NCBI GenBank assembly: GCA_001584565.1
Contig: LSFY01000001.1
Span: forward strand, 1,040,001-1,104,000
From: Alkalithermobacter thermoalcaliphilus JW-YL-7 = DSM 7308
GTDB taxonomy: Bacteria; Bacillota; Clostridia; Peptostreptococcales; Peptostreptococcaceae
Reading direction: 5' to 3'
DNA: 64,000 nucleotides
Shown piece after piece: positions 60,786-64,000 of this stretch (the stretch's first letter is position 1; every line of letters begins with the position of its first letter). The notes below the pieces were generated by a model. It made no database searches. It saw nothing but the letters and a program-made list of their open reading frames with translations, and was not told the origin of the DNA. A program made the position numbers and the translations under genes.

Positions 60786-61817
60786 TTATTCAAATAGTGC
60801 ATTTGCAAAATCTTTTGCATTAAATTCTTGAAGATCTTCCATTTTTTCTCCAACACCTATCAGTTTAACTGGTACATTAAGTTCATTTTTTACAGCTAGT
60901 ATAACTCCTCCTTTAGCTGTTCCATCTAATTTAGTTAAAGCTATTCCTGTAATATTTGCAACTTCTTTAAATGTTTTTGCCTGCTGTATTGCATTTTGAC
61001 CTGTTGTTGCATCAACTACTAATAATATTTCTTTTGATGCATTTGGATATTCTCTTTCTACTATTTTAAATACTTTTCCTAATTCATTCATAAGGTTCTT
61101 TTTGTTGTGAAGTCTTCCAGCAGTATCACATATAAGTATATCTGTATTTCTAGATTTTGCAGCATTTATAGCATCATATATTACAGCTCCTGGATCTGCT
61201 CCTTCTGAATGTTTTATTATATCTGTCCCTACTCTTTGAGCCCAAACTTCAAGCTGATCTATTGCAGCTGCTCTAAAAGTATCTCCAGCTGCTAATAATA
61301 CACTTTTTCCTTCTTTTTTGAACTTATTAGCAAGTTTACCTATAGTAGTAGTTTTACCAACTCCATTTACTCCTACCACTAGTATGATTGCAGGAGATGG
61401 GTCTATATTTAATTTTTCTTCTTCTCCTTGAAGCATATCAGCAATTATATCTTTTATTTCTTCTTTTACCATAAGGGGATCTGATATTTTTTTTGATTTT
61501 ACCCTTTGTCTTAAATTATCTATTATATCCATAGTTGTGTTTACACCTACATCTGATGTTATAAGTATTTCTTCTAATTCTTCAAACAATTCTTCATCTA
61601 TTTTTCCATAACTTTTAAGGACATTATCTATTTTTTCTGTAATACCTTTTTTAGTCTTTGACAATCCTTCTTTTAATCTTTGAAATAAGTTTACTTTGTT
61701 AGTTTCTTCATCAGTAATTTCTTCATCGTTTTTTTTTTCATTTTGTTCTAATACTTCTTCTTTTATATCTTCTACATTTTCTTTTTTATTAAATTTATCA
61801 AATATTTTCTTTATCAT
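60786..61817 (-). CDS. ftsY: SRP receptor FtsY
   Basis: 343 residues. An acidic N-terminal stretch (about 1-45), the N domain, and the G domain with LVVGVNGVGKTTTIGKLANKFK, LAAGDTFRAAAIDQLE, LICDTAGRLHNKKNLM and TKLDGTAKGGVIL. It receives SRP at the membrane. No clear ribosome site precedes ATG 61817; the IS607 remnant begins within about 25 bp and may have replaced it. Confidence 0.97.
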   Translation of the reverse strand: MIKKIFDKFNKKENVEDIKEEVLEQNEKKNDEEITDEETNKVNLFQRLKEGLSKTKKGITEKIDNVLKSYGKIDEELFEELEEILITSDVGVNTTMDIIDNLRQRVKSKKISDPLMVKEEIKDIIADMLQGEEEKLNIDPSPAIILVVGVNGVGKTTTIGKLANKFKKEGKSVLLAAGDTFRAAAIDQLEVWAQRVGTDIIKHSEGADPGAVIYDAINAAKSRNTDILICDTAGRLHNKKNLMNELGKVFKIVEREYPNASKEILLVVDATTGQNAIQQAKTFKEVANITGIALTKLDGTAKGGVILAVKNELNVPVKLIGVGEKMEDLQEFNAKDFANALFE

Positions 61818-61849
61818 AAGATTAATACCGTTACAGAAAACTTATAAAA

Positions 61850-62003
61850 CTTTATAAAGTTCTTGTCAAACCTTATAAAAGTTTACGTTTCCTTCCTTGT
61901 TCATCGTGTCCAGTTTCGAAAAATCTACTCCTGTTTATTTAACACTCCGAAGGCTTAAATTCCCGACTAACGAATCGGTACATATCAATAATAGCTTTAG
62001 GTG
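61850..62003 (-). ncRNA. Possible omega RNA of the IS607 TnpB remnant
   Basis: The sequence between the tnpB stop and the left end contains small stems (CGATTCGTTAGTCG; TTAAGCCTTCGG-type; AATAGCATAGC near 62010) as expected for the guide RNA scaffold found at the 3' end of tnpB. Called by position; folding not computed. Confidence 0.35.
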
Positions 62004-62923
62004 CTATGCTATTGATTTACCATAATTTTTTAGGTTTATACTTGCATTTAAATCTCTATCTATTTCATAGCCACATTCATCACATATAAATGTTCTTTCT
62101 GATAAAGAAAGTTTGTTTTTTAAAGCACCACATATACTACAAGTTTTAGATGAAGGATAGAATGTATCTGCAAGTATAAATTTAATATCATTTAAGGCAC
62201 ATTTATATTCCATTTGTTTTTTAAATTCGTAAAATAGCTGCTCTTGTATTGCTTTAGATAATTTTCTATTTTTTAGCATCCCGCAAGTATTTAAGTTTTC
62301 CATAACTACATATTCTGGCTTGGCTTTCACCAAAGATGTAGTTATCTGATGAATATAATTATGCCTTATGTTTTTAAGCCTTCTTCTCATTTTCAAAACA
62401 AGGAATTCTAACTTTTTTATATTGTTAGTTTTTCTGTAACGGATTTCACCTCCTTCTGTTTGAATTTTGTTTAATTCATATTTTTTAGATAGCTTTTTTT
62501 GTAGTTTTTTTTGTCTTTTCTCAAGTTTTTTAACTTTACTTGTTTTATTTATGTTTTTATACTTTTGTCCTGTACTTATTGTAGCTAAATAAAAACTTGG
62601 TTTACTTTTCTTTTTTGACTTAAACTTAGGAAAGTTTGCTCTACCTTCAAAGAAATTTTTATATGCAATACAGGCATCTTTTATAGCTTGTTTTGTTATA
62701 TTATTTGAATAGTCATTAAGCCATGAGTGTTCTTTTTGTTTTTTAACTCTGTTAATCTTTTTCTAAGTTCACAATCACCTAAAAACTTACCACCATTTTT
62801 ATAATTTTCTTGCTGTGTTGCTAACGCAAAGTTATATGCCCATCTTGCAACTGAAGCACACTCAAATAATTTTGTTCTTTGTTTATTATTAGGTAAAAGC
62901 TTAACTTTGTAAGTTTTAATCAT
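62004..62923 (-). pseudogene. tnpB: TnpB (IS605/IS607 OrfB), broken
   Basis: The start MIKTYKVKLLPNNKQRTKLFECASVARWAYNFALATQQENY is normal. A one-base shift in an A-rich run near 62740 ends the first frame; the protein continues in another frame as KEHSWLNDYSNNITKQAIKDAC...FPKFKSKKKSKPSFYLATI. It then jumps to TGQKYKNINKTSKVKKLEKRQKK, skipping the part with the first RuvC aspartate. The C-terminus keeps VVMENLN, the zinc finger CSICG...CDECG and DRDLNASINL. Without the first catalytic Asp it cannot cut DNA. Confidence 0.85.
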
Positions 62924-62941
62924 CTTCTACCAGCACCTTAA

Positions 62942-63019
62942 TCATTTTCTTAGCTTTGTTTGCTCTGTTTTTCCTATCAACTTAGCAAATTCACCTATAC
63001 TATAATATTTCATTTCCAT
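62942..63019 (-). pseudogene. IS607 TnpA (serine transposase) remnant
   Basis: ATG 63019 behind GAGGTG gives MEMKYYSIGEFAKLIGKTEQ, the MerR-like start of IS607 TnpA. It then passes straight into a different frame holding NKAKKMIKVLVEDD, which looks like the TnpA end that overlaps the tnpB start. About 170 residues, including the resolvase domain, are deleted. Confidence 0.7.
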
Positions 63020-63107
63020 CACCTCATAATAATCATAACATGATATTATAAAAATTATAAGGTTTTTGTATGAATTTATAAATATTTTTTAACTGTTTGC
63101 ACACCTC

Positions 63108-64000
63108 CTATATAACTTCTTCATCTATAAAAGATTGAGCTTGTTCAATTTTTAAACTTATTAATTTAGATATTCCCTTTTCCTGCATAGACACACCATA
63201 TATATAATCCGAAGCTTCCATAGTTCCTCTTCTGTGAGTTATTGTTACGAATTGAGTTTTTGTAGATAGCTCTCTTAAAAATTGAGCATATCTATATATA
63301 TTAGCATCATCTAATGGTGCTTCTATCTCATCTAAGATACAAAAAGGAGTTGGCTTGTTTAAAAGAATAGAAAACAAAATAGCTATTGCTGTCAGTGCTT
63401 TTTCTCCACCAGATAAAAGATTTATATTCTTTAAATTTTTTCCTGGTGGCTTAGCTATTATTTCTATGTCAGACTCTAATATGTTGTTATTATCTAAAAG
63501 TCTTAACTCACCATATCCCCCACCAAATAGCTTTTTAAATACTACTTTGAAAGATTCATTTAGTTTTTCAAAGTTCTTTTTAAATTCTATTTTCATATTT
63601 TGTTCCATATCTTTTATAAGTGCTTCTATAGAATGAATAGAACTTTCTAGGTCATTTTTCTGTTCTTTATAAAGATCATATCTTTGTTTTACAGCTTCAT
63701 ACTCTTTTATAGAATCTATATTTACATTTCCTAAGTTTTTGATTTCTTTTTTTATGGTATCAATTTTTCTTTTATCAGCTATTATATCATCTTTTTTTAT
63801 TTTTAAAGCTTCGTGATAAGCCATTTCATATTCATTCCAAAGCTTATTAAAATAGCTATCTTGACTTAACTCTAATTTGTTTATTTTGCTATCAAGCTTA
63901 TAAATACTATCTTTTAAATCTAGTATCTGAGAATCTAAACCTTTTACATTCTCTTTGTGATTTTTTAATTTAACAGATATACTTTCCTTTTGCAATTTAT
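63108..64000 (-). CDS. smc: Chromosome segregation ATPase SMC, C-terminal part (partial)
   Basis: About 297 codons are inside the window; the gene continues past the right edge. Coiled coil, then ELRLLDNNNILESDIEI, the ABC signature NLLSGGEKALTAIAILFSIL, Walker B PFCILDEIEAPLDDANIYRY, and the D-loop/His FVTITHRRGTMEASD. It forms condensin with ScpA/ScpB. Gene order smc-ftsY is the usual one in Firmicutes. Confidence 0.96.
   Translation of the reverse strand, partial: KLQKESISVKLKNHKENVKGLDSQILDLKDSIYKLDSKINKLELSQDSYFNKLWNEYEMAYHEALKIKKDDIIADKRKIDTIKKEIKNLGNVNIDSIKEYEAVKQRYDLYKEQKNDLESSIHSIEALIKDMEQNMKIEFKKNFEKLNESFKVVFKKLFGGGYGELRLLDNNNILESDIEIIAKPPGKNLKNINLLSGGEKALTAIAILFSILLNKPTPFCILDEIEAPLDDANIYRYAQFLRELSTKTQFVTITHRRGTMEASDYIYGVSMQEKGISKLISLKIEQAQSFIDEEVI

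Larger units (their letters stand above)
61842..63100 (-). mobile_element. IS607-family element, internal deletion derivative
   Basis: A MerR-like tnpA start (62942-63019) and tnpB (62004-62923) in the order of IS607. Both genes have lost internal parts. Repeated TTATAAAA/TTTATAA sequences near 61842-61882 and 63048-63085 probably mark the ends, but I cannot fix them to the base. It separates smc from ftsY. Confidence 0.6.

Overview
The window is AT-rich chromosomal DNA of a low-GC Firmicute, most likely of class Clostridia. The right flank has the classic Firmicute order smc-ftsY-ylxM-ffh-rpsP-khpA-rimM-trmD-rplS-rbgA-rnhB-ylqG-ylqH-yraN-comM, and the left flank has htpG under a CIRCE operator. 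I cannot fix the genus; a Peptostreptococcaceae-like clostridium is a guess.

Layout. (1) 1-1200: the start of a microcin C-like peptide-nucleotide locus on the minus strand: a seven-codon gene (MRLIIRN), a 15-bp hairpin, then an MccB-type adenylyltransferase that runs off the left edge. (2) 1210-2996: an IS1182-type element with a frameshifted transposase. (3) 3030-5028: htpG with CIRCE. (4) 5061-10310: an McrBC-like type IV restriction locus whose mcrB is broken by a stop codon and an IS3-family element that abuts an ISL3 fragment. (5) 10349-12233: a TDT-family transporter and a DUF169 protein in one operon. (6) 12240-15300: a decayed HNH gene, a frameshifted transposase and a small membrane protein. 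(7) 15778-52048: a 36.3-kb siphovirus-type prophage integrated inside comM by a large serine integrase. (8) 52040-64000: the housekeeping operon and the N-terminal part of comM, with an IS607 deletion remnant between smc and ftsY.

The prophage reads, right to left: integrase, lipoprotein, membrane-anchored DEDDh exonuclease, ImmA-type protease and CI-type repressor (plus strand). A divergent control region with four operator-like repeats follows. On the minus strand come Cro-like protein, decayed antirepressor, Bet/RecT, initiator with iteron-like repeats, SSB, MazG-like, RusA, ThyX and an ArpU-like regulator, then the csf/cysH/ibr block, then HNH, terminases, portal, protease, capsid, connectors, tail, fibres, holin and amidase. 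The excised attP can be rebuilt from the ends: a 5-bp shared core flanked by 17-bp inverted arms.

Most unusual content. At 35235-40944, between the late-gene regulator and the late-operon promoter, the phage carries what looks like a type IV-B CRISPR-Cas-like set: Csf1 (four-cysteine finger), Cas11-like, Csf2/Cas7, CysH and Csf3/Cas5. An IbrA/IbrB pair and a small candidate DNA-binding protein are inserted before csf3. I see no CRISPR array, Cas6 or DinG. Genes overlap by a few bases, which implies one co-translated unit. Second is the microcin C-like locus at the left edge. Both identifications rest on recognised motifs and gene order, not on database searches.
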